A stretch of 37,411 bases of DNA. Origin: an uncultured Lachnospiraceae bacterium (GTDB lineage Bacteria > Bacillota > Clostridia > Lachnospirales > Lachnospiraceae). How positions within the stretch are numbered: position 1 is the first letter of the stretch; every line of letters begins with the position of its first letter. The stretch is from assembly GCA_946535225.1 (NCBI GenBank), contig CAMNDJ010000012.1, forward strand, positions 1 through 37,411, written 5' to 3'. The notes below the pieces were generated by a model, which made no database searches, was not told the origin of the DNA, and saw nothing but the letters and a program-made list of their open reading frames with translations. The position numbers and the translations under genes are program-made. Shown here in pieces: positions 1-6,699 of the stretch.

Positions 1-2
1 CC

Positions 3-71
3 GTAAAGGGCGTGGGCGAGATAATAATGGATGACAAAGACGCTCGCGGTAAGGTAATCATAGGAGAGTGA
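3..71 (+). CDS. C-terminal tail of an unidentified CDS (partial)
   Basis: An open frame enters from the left edge and ends at TGA 69-71, leaving 22 residues ending in GKVIIGE. The motif DARGKVII resembles the last strand of zinc-type alcohol dehydrogenases and quinone oxidoreductases (MDR family), but 22 residues are too few to assign a family. The same frame continues after the stop into an EAL-domain remnant (72-209), so this tail may be the true end of an intact upstream gene or one side of a deletion junction. Confidence 0.4.
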   Translation, partial: VKGVGEIIMDDKDARGKVIIGE

Positions 72-209
72 GGCAGCACTCAGATATCTTTAGACGATAA
101 CATTCTTAAAGCTTTAGGAGAATTATCGATCAATTACGTATTCCAACCGATATTTCAATCGGACGGGAAGACTGTTTTTGCGTGGGAAGCACTTATGCGT
201 CCGGCATAA
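72..209 (+). pseudogene. EAL-domain (c-di-GMP phosphodiesterase) N-terminal remnant
   Basis: Between TGA 69-71 and TAA 207-209 the frame encodes 45 residues including NYVFQPIFQSDGKTVF and WEALMRP. This is the characteristic opening of an EAL domain: the QPI strand, then the EAL signature about 15-20 residues on. No ATG, GTG or TTG occurs before the homologous part, and the frame stops right after EALMRPA, so roughly 200 residues of catalytic domain are missing. It is read as a dead fragment of a second c-di-GMP phosphodiesterase gene, distinct from the intact EAL protein at 4022-5758. A sequencing or assembly error is the alternative. Confidence 0.6.
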
Positions 210-265
210 GATGAAGGATATGATATATGTCGTGTAACAGTATGATATTGATACGTTAAGGTTGA

Positions 266-293
266 GGATGCATCTAAGGATGCATCCTTTTTC
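266..293 (+). terminator. Rho-independent terminator
   Basis: A perfect 8-bp stem, GGATGCAT (266-273) and ATGCATCC (280-287), with a six-base loop is followed by a run of T at 288-292. It lies downstream of the left-edge gene remnants and upstream of the next promoter. It would insulate the small gene at 350 from upstream transcription. Confidence 0.8.
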
Positions 294-302
294 TATAGGC
301 TG

Positions 303-311
303 TGATATAAT
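303..311 (+). promoter_or_regulatory. Extended -10 promoter for the small ORF
   Basis: TGATATAAT (303-311) is a consensus TATAAT with the TGn extension. It sits directly after the terminator and about 40 bases before the start of the small gene at 350. No recognisable -35 hexamer lies 17 bases upstream, which extended -10 promoters tolerate. Confidence 0.45.
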
Positions 312-349
312 GATAATATCTGATGAAATAGAAGGGTGAGGTGAAGAAT

Positions 350-544
350 ATGAATATCATGCAGGACTTCAAAGAAGGAAGAGCGAGTTATGAGGACCTG
401 GCCGATTTTGCGGCTTCATGGAGGGATCTTACGGGCGACAGGGAACCGTTAAGGAATGCCATGAGAATGACCAGGGAAGAATATGCTGACTGGCTTAATA
501 TGTCTGCAGATGAGTTTGAAGGGAAATACGTATGCAGACAGTGA
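350..544 (+). CDS. Small hypothetical protein, 64 aa
   Basis: I do not recognise this family. The 64-residue product is acidic and looks mostly helical, with a C-terminal segment around MRMTREEYADWL that resembles short helical modules ending in (G)MTxEEYxxW found in small Firmicutes proteins. A GTG at 341 would add three residues. ATG 350 is preferred because GAGGTG at 338-343 sits six bases upstream of it, whereas GTG 341 lies inside that ribosome binding site. The stop at 542-544 overlaps the start (532) of the metallo-beta-lactamase remnant, so the two were probably translationally coupled partners before the second decayed. Confidence 0.55.
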   Translation: MNIMQDFKEGRASYEDLADFAASWRDLTGDREPLRNAMRMTREEYADWLNMSADEFEGKYVCRQ

Positions 545-651
545 TAACGGTCATCGTGGATAATAAGGCTTATAACGGGATCGAAGGCGAGTGGGGGCTT
601 TCGATACTGATAGAGTACTCCGGCAGTAAGATCGTGCCGGACGTCGGATAG
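532..651 (+). pseudogene. Metallo-beta-lactamase-fold hydrolase remnant (N-terminus only)
   Basis: ATG 532 opens a 39-codon frame whose middle, EGEWGLSILIEYSGSKIVPDVG, follows the first two strands of MBL-fold hydrolases, where GExGLSxLIE...ILFDTG is usual. The frame stops at TAG 649-651 just where the loop before the metal-binding HxHxDH motif should begin. No continuation of the fold is visible in the 50 bases downstream. The start overlaps the end of the 64-aa gene by 13 bases. It is read as a truncated relic of a two-gene operon. Confidence 0.6.
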
Positions 652-703
652 ATCGGCTTACATAAACCGAACCGGCGGGCAGGTGGATATACAGGAGGAT
701 CGC

Positions 704-1636
704 ATGGCAGAGTCAGCTGTGTTTTATGTGATAGCGGAGACACTTAAGGAAGTATCTGCACAGGATATTCGAGATACTGAGAGGCAGTATGTTGCAGTTC
801 TTTCTTTTGACGAATGGAATAAGAGTCGTGACAGTTTTGAGATGGGGATAGATATGGATCTGAACATTTCGGAGATCTATACGACCAAGGCTGAGGTCAA
901 CTACGATTCGCTCACGGGTTCGTTCTCCATCCCGAACAGGAAGGACTTCTCCAAGGAGGATTTTAAGTTTGCATTTGCGCTTGATGAGAAAGGGATCGTT
1001 TTTATAGATGACAGCGGCAAGGCCCTTGAACTCATTCGCAACATTCAGAATACCAAGAAGTGGAAACTGCCGAGCCTCGAGCGTTTTATCTACGACCTCT
1101 TAGACCAGATCGTGATGGATGATCTGCGGATCATGGAGAAATACGAGCGCGAACTGGATTCCATCGAAAAGATGATAATGGAAGGGGATGAGAAGTTTCC
1201 ATCAAGCCGCATCAATGATATAAGAAATGACATCCGTGATCTGCGCATCCACTATGAGCAGTTGATGGATCTCGGTCAGGAATTCGAGGAGAATGAGAAT
1301 AATTTCTTCAAGCAGGAAAACCTCAGATATTTCAGATCATTCCTAAACCGCATGGCCAGACTGCACGACACATCGACATCGCTTCGTGACTATACGATGC
1401 AGCTGCGAGATCTTTACAAGGCACACACAGACATCAAGCAGAACCGGATCATGACTGTCCTCACGGTCGTTACTACGATATTCATGCCGCTTACCCTGAT
1501 CGTCGGCTGGTACGGAATGAACTTCCGTTACATGCCGGAACTCGAGTGGAGATGGGGCTATCCCGTTGTAATCGCTGTCTGCGTATTGATCGCCTTAGGA
1601 TCACTCTTGTTCTTCAAGAAGAAAAAATGGCTGTGA
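704..1636 (+). CDS. corA: CorA-family divalent cation (Mg2+) transporter
   Basis: The 310-residue product has the CorA layout: a large soluble N-terminal domain with a long charged helix (about residues 130-240), then two C-terminal membrane segments. The signature YGMN follows the first membrane helix, with a short acidic loop (MPELEWRWGYP) before the second, and the end is basic (FKKKKWL). CorA forms a pentameric channel for Mg2+, sometimes Co2+ or Ni2+. An in-frame GTG at 683 exists, but ATG 704 has AGGAGG at 693-698 with five-base spacing and is chosen. No terminator is obvious after the stop. The family call is secure; ion specificity is inferred. Confidence 0.92.
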   Translation: MAESAVFYVIAETLKEVSAQDIRDTERQYVAVLSFDEWNKSRDSFEMGIDMDLNISEIYTTKAEVNYDSLTGSFSIPNRKDFSKEDFKFAFALDEKGIVFIDDSGKALELIRNIQNTKKWKLPSLERFIYDLLDQIVMDDLRIMEKYERELDSIEKMIMEGDEKFPSSRINDIRNDIRDLRIHYEQLMDLGQEFEENENNFFKQENLRYFRSFLNRMARLHDTSTSLRDYTMQLRDLYKAHTDIKQNRIMTVLTVVTTIFMPLTLIVGWYGMNFRYMPELEWRWGYPVVIAVCVLIALGSLLFFKKKKWL

Positions 1637-1693
1637 TCGGATAAATACCTTCTGTCAAGATTTGATATGTCCCGTGTCAAATAATAAGAAGAA

Positions 1694-1799
1694 GATCGTC
1701 TTCTAAGTGACTATCATATATACTGTTGTCTGATGGGTTAGTCACTGAAGAATCAGTCATTAGGTATCGAAACATAAGATGAATACAAAGAAGACGATC
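1694..1799 (+). promoter_or_regulatory. Structured leader of the MATE gene (nested inverted repeats)
   Basis: An 11-bp perfect inverted repeat, GATCGTCTTCT (1694-1704) and AGAAGACGATC (1789-1799), encloses the start codon at 1779; its right arm is within the first codons. Inside lies a second 8-bp stem, AGTGACTA (1706-1713) with TAGTCACT (1739-1746). A third, ACTGA (1744-1748) with TCAGT (1753-1757), overlaps the right arm of the second, so those two cannot form together. No clear Shine-Dalgarno precedes ATG 1779. This resembles an attenuator or translational switch, but no ligand or known riboswitch class was recognised. Confidence 0.45.
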
Positions 1800-3158
1800 G
1801 TTATAGATGAGAATACTCCGCTGCTTCTGTTGGCCGGCCCGATGTTCCTTGAGCTCTTCCTTAATACGATGCTCAACAATGTGGATACGCTGATGTTGAG
1901 CCACTATGATGGGTATGCCGTAGGAGCGGTCGGCAACGCCAATATCATAATGTTCATGATGAACATTCTCTTCAACGTCATAGCTACGGCTACGAGCGTT
2001 GTCGTCGCACAGTATCTCGGTGCGAAACTCTATGACAAGATGAATATGATCTACACCCTTGCTTTTGTGGTCAATCTCTGTATAGGCATAGCACTGAGCG
2101 GGGCTTTTTGCGCGGCCAATCCTCTTATAATGGACTTCCTTCATGTATCGCCGCAGATGCGCCCTTACTCTATGATATATATCTATATCGTGGGCGGAGG
2201 CGGATTCCTTATGGCTGTGTCCAATGTGATGCTGCAGATATTGCGGTGTAACGGATATACCAAGATCGGAATGTGGGTCACTTTAGCGATCAATATCATC
2301 AACATCGCCGGCAACTATCTGTTCCTGTACGGACCGCTTAAGTTTCTTAATATGGGAGTTGCCGGTGTTGCGATCTCTACTGTTGGTGCAAGGTTACTGG
2401 CAGTGATGGCGCTTATAATATTCTTCTATGCGACAGGGACGGGACGTTTTTCCCTGCATTACCTTAATCCTTTCCCGGGCGAGCTCTTGGCCAAGATGAT
2501 CAGGATAGGTCTTCCGACTGCAGGTGAGAATCTCACTTATAATCTCTATCAGACGACACTTCTGTCATTTGTAAATGCAATGGGTAATGATGCAGTTAAT
2601 GCGAGGGCCTACTGTAATTCGCTTATCTCTTTCGCGATGATCTTTTCCAATGCAGCAGCGATGTCGACTCAGATAATAACAGGCCATCTGGTCGGTGCCG
2701 GCAAGTCGGATGAAGCCTATAAGAGGGTATTTAAGACTCTTGGGACTTCGATGCCGATAACTCTCGCTCTTGCTTCCGCAAATGCCATATTCTGCAGATA
2801 CACTCTTCACATATTTACATCCAATGAGAATATCATCGCACTCGGTCAGATGATAATGATAGTGGATATTTTCGTTGAGGCAGGAAGATGCCTGAATATG
2901 ACCTTTGTCAGCAGCCTCAAGGCAGCAGGCGCTTATATTTTCCCGCTGATCATGGGCGTATTGTGCAACTGGGGTCTTGGTCTGACTACAGGATATACGG
3001 TCGGTGTATTGTTCGGAGCGGGCGTGGCCGGCATTTTCGCAGGCACTGCGACGGATGAGTGTATCAGAGGCCTCATAGTCATGTACTACTGGTATAAGAA
3101 GAAATGGCTCGGCAAGTCCGTTGTAGATAAAAAAGACATGCTCCCTGACGGAGGATAA
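1779..3158 (+). CDS. MATE family multidrug/toxin efflux transporter
   Basis: The 459-residue product has about twelve hydrophobic segments in two similar halves, the layout of MATE transporters. It opens with the typical ENTPLLLLAGPMFLELFLNT-type first helix and keeps motifs such as NVDTLMLSHY and MSTQIITGHLVGAGKSDEAYK, where the two halves repeat. MATE proteins export cationic drugs, dyes or metabolites in exchange for Na+ or H+. ATG 1779 is the first start after an in-frame TAG at 1761. It lacks a good ribosome binding site and sits within the inverted repeats described separately. The substrate cannot be inferred. Confidence 0.9.
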   Translation: MNTKKTIVIDENTPLLLLAGPMFLELFLNTMLNNVDTLMLSHYDGYAVGAVGNANIIMFMMNILFNVIATATSVVVAQYLGAKLYDKMNMIYTLAFVVNLCIGIALSGAFCAANPLIMDFLHVSPQMRPYSMIYIYIVGGGGFLMAVSNVMLQILRCNGYTKIGMWVTLAINIINIAGNYLFLYGPLKFLNMGVAGVAISTVGARLLAVMALIIFFYATGTGRFSLHYLNPFPGELLAKMIRIGLPTAGENLTYNLYQTTLLSFVNAMGNDAVNARAYCNSLISFAMIFSNAAAMSTQIITGHLVGAGKSDEAYKRVFKTLGTSMPITLALASANAIFCRYTLHIFTSNENIIALGQMIMIVDIFVEAGRCLNMTFVSSLKAAGAYIFPLIMGVLCNWGLGLTTGYTVGVLFGAGVAGIFAGTATDECIRGLIVMYYWYKKKWLGKSVVDKKDMLPDGG

Positions 3159-3178
3159 AAATTTTTCGGAAAAATGTG

Positions 3179-3207
3179 TTGACAAATTATATTGCGCACA
3201 ATATAAT
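3179..3207 (+). promoter_or_regulatory. Sigma-A promoter overlapped by a palindromic operator
   Basis: TTGACA (3179-3184) and TATAAT (3202-3207) are both perfect consensus with a 17-base spacer. The spacer and -10 are covered by a perfect 9-bp inverted repeat, ATTATATTG (3186-3194) and CAATATAAT (3199-3207), with four central bases CGCA. Binding here would block RNA polymerase. The ATTGcgcaCAAT core resembles operators of MarR/OhrR-type redox repressors, which fits a peroxidase gene downstream. No such repressor is encoded in the window. Confidence 0.8.
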
Positions 3208-3301
3208 ACAGACAAAGGAAGGCAACAGAGAGCTTTCCGCATAAACAGATAACAGTCATTCCACGAGTAACCGAATAACTTTTTTCAAAGGAGGCAGTCA
3301 T

Positions 3302-3844
3302 ATGGGTTTTTATGATCAAAGCGTAACAGCAGCTAATGGTGAAGAGATTTCCATGAAGGATTATGAGGGCAAGGTAGTCCTTGTGGTCAATACGGCAACA
3401 GGATGCGGATTCACCCCTCATTACAAGGATATTGAGGATATGTATGAGAAGTATCATGACAGAGGGTTTGAAGTCATCGATGTTCCGTGCAATCAGTTCG
3501 CCGGACAGACTCCCGGTACAGACGAGGAGATCCATGAGTTCTGTGCACTTAAGTACAATACACAGTTCCCGCAGATGAAGAAGTCCGACGTCAACGGTGA
3601 TACAGCTATTCCGTTATTTAAATATCTTAAGGAGCAGAAGGGCTTCGAGGGATTCGGCAAAGGCCCCAAGGCTCTTGCGATGAATACGATGCTTGCCAAG
3701 ATCGACAAGGATTATAAGAATAATCCCGAGATCAAATGGAACTTTACCAAGTTCGTCGTAGACAGAAGCGGTAATGTAGTGGCAAGATTTGAGCCTACAG
3801 CCAAGATGTCCGATGTAGACAAGTGTGTGGCATCACTTATGTAA
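3302..3844 (+). CDS. gpx: Glutathione peroxidase family thiol peroxidase
   Basis: The 180-residue product is a full-length Cys-type glutathione-peroxidase homologue that reduces H2O2 and organic hydroperoxides. The peroxidatic cysteine is C35 in NTATGCGFTP, followed by Q65 in PCNQF and W146-N147 in WNFTKF, completing the catalytic tetrad. C81 (EFCALKY) lies where thioredoxin-dependent Cys-GPx enzymes carry the resolving cysteine, so the reductant is more likely thioredoxin than glutathione. ATG 3302 has AAAGGAGG at 3288-3295. The gene stands alone between a strong operator-covered promoter and a terminator, suggesting peroxide or redox induction. Confidence 0.93.
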   Translation: MGFYDQSVTAANGEEISMKDYEGKVVLVVNTATGCGFTPHYKDIEDMYEKYHDRGFEVIDVPCNQFAGQTPGTDEEIHEFCALKYNTQFPQMKKSDVNGDTAIPLFKYLKEQKGFEGFGKGPKALAMNTMLAKIDKDYKNNPEIKWNFTKFVVDRSGNVVARFEPTAKMSDVDKCVASLM

Positions 3845-3851
3845 CAGCTTG

Positions 3852-3879
3852 AAAGGGCCGGAATCATCCGTCCCTTTTT
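3852..3879 (+). terminator. Rho-independent terminator after gpx
   Basis: AAAGGG plus CGGA (3852-3862) can pair with TCCG plus CCCTTT (3867-3877), with one C/T mismatch and a four-base loop, followed by a T run to 3879. It lies seven bases after the stop of the peroxidase gene. Confidence 0.8.
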
Positions 3880-3947
3880 GTATCTGTATAAATACATTTT
3901 TCGCATACAACTTTTTGCTTTATTATGCTATCGTTATCCCGAAATTA

Positions 3948-3956
3948 TGGTATAAT
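3948..3956 (+). promoter_or_regulatory. Extended -10 promoter for the GGDEF-EAL gene
   Basis: TGGTATAAT (3948-3956) is an extended -10 element about 65 bases before ATG 4022. The -35 region is poor (CTATCG at 3928-3933), as is common with TGn-TATAAT promoters. A similar TATGGTAaAAT element precedes the acyltransferase gene at 8870. Confidence 0.5.
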
Positions 3957-4021
3957 TAATATTACGACTATGCGGTCATGATCGGGATGCGCTTAAACAG
4001 ACCGGTCAAAGGGGTTATTTG

Positions 4022-5758
4022 ATGGGAAAAAGCAAGTATTCATACAGAGCAGAGAATATACTTGAGAAGACTATAGACAGTCTGGCACAGAGAAGAGAAG
4101 CCTCCGTCATAGTGTATATTCTGCTGCTCATCTTTTATTTGTTTGCATCTTATATCGTCAGCACCACTGCCGGTTCCGACAAGTCCGTCATGATCGGAGA
4201 AGATACGGTTGCAGTTTATGTCTTTACGGGAGTTTATTCTTCCGTTGCCAATCTCTGCATTATACTTATGGCCAATTTCTGCGGAACGATCGGTTTCATC
4301 ACTTCGATCACCGCGATACTCATTCAGATCGCAATGCTACTTTCGGGGATATTCGTAAGAGGCAATTATTCGAGTCTTCCGGGATTGGTCGCCAATATAG
4401 TCACTGCAGTTGTCGTCTATGTGATTTTCAAGAAGAACAGAAAACAGGAGCGTTATTTAAAAAGGATAAGGGAACAGGCCACTGCTGATATCCTTACCGG
4501 CTTACCCAACGGCTTTGCCAACAGTGAGCTTATCGATGCACTTGTTAAGCGCAAGGAGTCTTTTGCAGTCGTATCGATTGATATAGACGGATTCAAGAGT
4601 ATAAATGATACGGTAGGCTTCGATATGGGTAACAGGGTTCTCATAGAGATCGCTACGATATGGAAAGGGATCGCGGACAGAGGTCTGTCCAGAACCCTCG
4701 ACTTTATCACACGCATCAACGGCGATGAGTTCACGCTCATCATTCGCGACTTCGGTTCTTATGACGATATCATCAAGACTATAGAGCAGTACAAGGATGC
4801 TTTGGACAGGAAGATCAATATAGACGGATATGAGTTCTACTTAAAGGCCAGCTTCGGTTATGCCATTTATCCGATTGATGCTGCTGACGGTGATGCGGTA
4901 TTCTCTCATGCCGTTGCAGCCATGAAGGAGGTCAAGCGTCTTGGCAGCGGTGAGCGTATCCTGCGCTTCTCTTCAGAACTTTTAAAAGACGGCAACAAGC
5001 TTATCATAGACAATAAGATCCGTGATGCGCTTCAGAATGATCTGATATTCTTCAATCTCCAGCCGCAGTATGATATGACTCACAAACTCCGCGGATTTGA
5101 GGCCCTTGCTCGAATGAAGGATTCGGAAGGAAATGTGATCAGCCCCGTTGAGTTCATTCCTGCTGCAGAGAGACTGGGCCTTATCGATGAGATCGATCTG
5201 ATGGTATACAGCAAGTCGGCAATGTTCTTCGGCAGACTCATTAAAGAGACAGGTGCCGACATCGTATTAAGCATCAATGTCTCGGTTAAGCACCTGATGA
5301 AGACCAATTTCATCGATGAGATCAAGAGGCTTCTTAAGGAGAGCGGCATTCCGGCCGATCACCTTGAGATAGAGATCACGGAGTCAATACTTCTTGAGTC
5401 TCCCGAGAAGGCCATAGAAGGCCTGAACGAACTTAAGAACATGGGAATAAGCATAGCGATAGACGACTTCGGAACAGGCTATTCATCTTTGAGTTATCTC
5501 AACAGTTTCCCGTCGGATATCCTCAAGATAGACAAATCATTTATCGACAGGATGAACGAGAACGATTCCTCCAAGAAGTACGTGGAGGCTATAATCTCTC
5601 TTGCCCATGTCCTGGATTTCAAGGTCATAGCCGAGGGTGCGGAAGTACAGGAGCAGCTTGATACTCTTCGCAGCATAGACTGTGACTATGTACAGGGATT
5701 CTTCTGGGGCCGTCCTCTTCCCGAAAAAGAAGCTGAAGAACTGGTTAAGAGCATGTGA
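4022..5758 (+). CDS. Membrane GGDEF-EAL protein, probable c-di-GMP phosphodiesterase
   Basis: The 578-residue product has about four N-terminal membrane segments (residues 28-136), a GGDEF domain (about 150-320) and an EAL domain (about 330-575). The GGDEF signature reads RINGDEF (231-237): the first glycine is asparagine, so cyclase activity is doubtful, although the metal-binding D187 region (SIDIDGF) and the DEF residues remain. The EAL domain looks intact: FEALAR (359-364), SINVS, EITES, DDFGTGYSSL, KIDKSFI, AEGAE and QGFFWGRP are all present. It most likely hydrolyses c-di-GMP, with the GGDEF domain perhaps sensing GTP. ATG 4022 is chosen over TTG 4019 because AAAGGGG (4008-4014) is spaced seven bases away. 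Confidence 0.9.
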   Translation: MGKSKYSYRAENILEKTIDSLAQRREASVIVYILLLIFYLFASYIVSTTAGSDKSVMIGEDTVAVYVFTGVYSSVANLCIILMANFCGTIGFITSITAILIQIAMLLSGIFVRGNYSSLPGLVANIVTAVVVYVIFKKNRKQERYLKRIREQATADILTGLPNGFANSELIDALVKRKESFAVVSIDIDGFKSINDTVGFDMGNRVLIEIATIWKGIADRGLSRTLDFITRINGDEFTLIIRDFGSYDDIIKTIEQYKDALDRKINIDGYEFYLKASFGYAIYPIDAADGDAVFSHAVAAMKEVKRLGSGERILRFSSELLKDGNKLIIDNKIRDALQNDLIFFNLQPQYDMTHKLRGFEALARMKDSEGNVISPVEFIPAAERLGLIDEIDLMVYSKSAMFFGRLIKETGADIVLSINVSVKHLMKTNFIDEIKRLLKESGIPADHLEIEITESILLESPEKAIEGLNELKNMGISIAIDDFGTGYSSLSYLNSFPSDILKIDKSFIDRMNENDSSKKYVEAIISLAHVLDFKVIAEGAEVQEQLDTLRSIDCDYVQGFFWGRPLPEKEAEELVKSM

Positions 5759-5791
5759 TATTGAGGGCCGGAGAATACCGGTGACAGCGTT

Positions 5792-6667
5792 ATGACAAAG
5801 GTTGGCATGGCTGAATGCAGAGTATGTTACAGGCATTGCATGATACCGGAGGGTTCTGCGGGGTTCTGCGGAGCCAGGATAAATGCAGGCGGCAGGATAT
5901 CTGCGGCTAATTACGGATGTATCACTTCCCTTGCGCTTGATCCCATAGAGAAGAAACCGCTAAACCGATTTCACCCCGGAAGCATGATACTCTCGGTGGG
6001 CAGTTACGGTTGCAACCTAAGGTGCCCTTTCTGTCAGAACAGTGACATATCATGGTCCGACAGGGCATATGAATATGCCGTGGAAGCGGACAGGTTATCG
6101 CCTGAAGAGCTGGCTGACATAGCGATAAGAACCCGGGATAAGGGTAATATCGGAGTTGCTTTTACTTATAACGAACCACTCATAGGATATGAATTTGTCC
6201 GTGATACTGCGGCGCTCATACATAAGGCCGGTATGGTAAACGTGCTCGTGACTAACGGTATGGCGGATCTGTCGGTCCTTGAAGAACTGGGGCCTTACAT
6301 CGATGCTATGAACATAGATCTTAAGGGCTTTACCGAAAGATATTACAGGGATGTTCTAAAGGGTGACCTTGATATGGTAAGGGCATTTATAGAAGGTGCA
6401 GTCAGGCTCTGCCATGTCGAGCTTACGACGCTCATCGTTCCGAAAGAAAACGACAGCGAAGAAGAGATGCGCTCTATAGCTTCATATATCAGGAATCTTA
6501 AGGACAGTGCAGGTCATATCATCGGAGAGGATATCCCTCTTCATATTTCCAGATTCTTTCCGCAATTCAATATGACGGACAGACCGGCTACGGATGTCGC
6601 ACACATATATCACCTCGCGGATGTTGCAAGGGAATATTTAAGATACGTATATACAGGTAACTGTTAG
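5792..6667 (+). CDS. amrS: AmmeMemoRadiSam system radical SAM enzyme
   Basis: The 291-residue protein is a radical SAM enzyme related to pyruvate formate-lyase activating enzymes. The [4Fe-4S] motif CNLRCPFC has cysteines at 74, 78 and 81. An N-terminal set of cysteines (9, 12, 16, 26; ECRVCYRHC...FCGAR) is characteristic of this subfamily. It lies 32 bases upstream of a Memo-like/AMMECR1 fusion gene, reproducing the conserved AmmeMemoRadiSam set. The substrate of this system is not established to my knowledge. The start at ATG 5792 has only a weak purine-rich region upstream; it lies 33 bases after the GGDEF-EAL stop, so cotranscription with that gene is likely. Confidence 0.92.
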   Translation: MTKVGMAECRVCYRHCMIPEGSAGFCGARINAGGRISAANYGCITSLALDPIEKKPLNRFHPGSMILSVGSYGCNLRCPFCQNSDISWSDRAYEYAVEADRLSPEELADIAIRTRDKGNIGVAFTYNEPLIGYEFVRDTAALIHKAGMVNVLVTNGMADLSVLEELGPYIDAMNIDLKGFTERYYRDVLKGDLDMVRAFIEGAVRLCHVELTTLIVPKENDSEEEMRSIASYIRNLKDSAGHIIGEDIPLHISRFFPQFNMTDRPATDVAHIYHLADVAREYLRYVYTGNC

Positions 6668-6699
6668 GGCGAATAGACCGCCCGGAATGGAGGAATGCC

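Noticed and set aside
1662-1690. Possible promoter TTGATA...TAAGAA before the MATE leader
   Set aside because: The -10 match is poor at the correct 17-base spacing and the better TAATAA is only 14 bases away. It was not strong enough to annotate.
2565-3242. 225-codon open frame on the minus strand
   Set aside because: It covers the end of the MATE gene and the gpx promoter in antisense, and no family resemblance was found.
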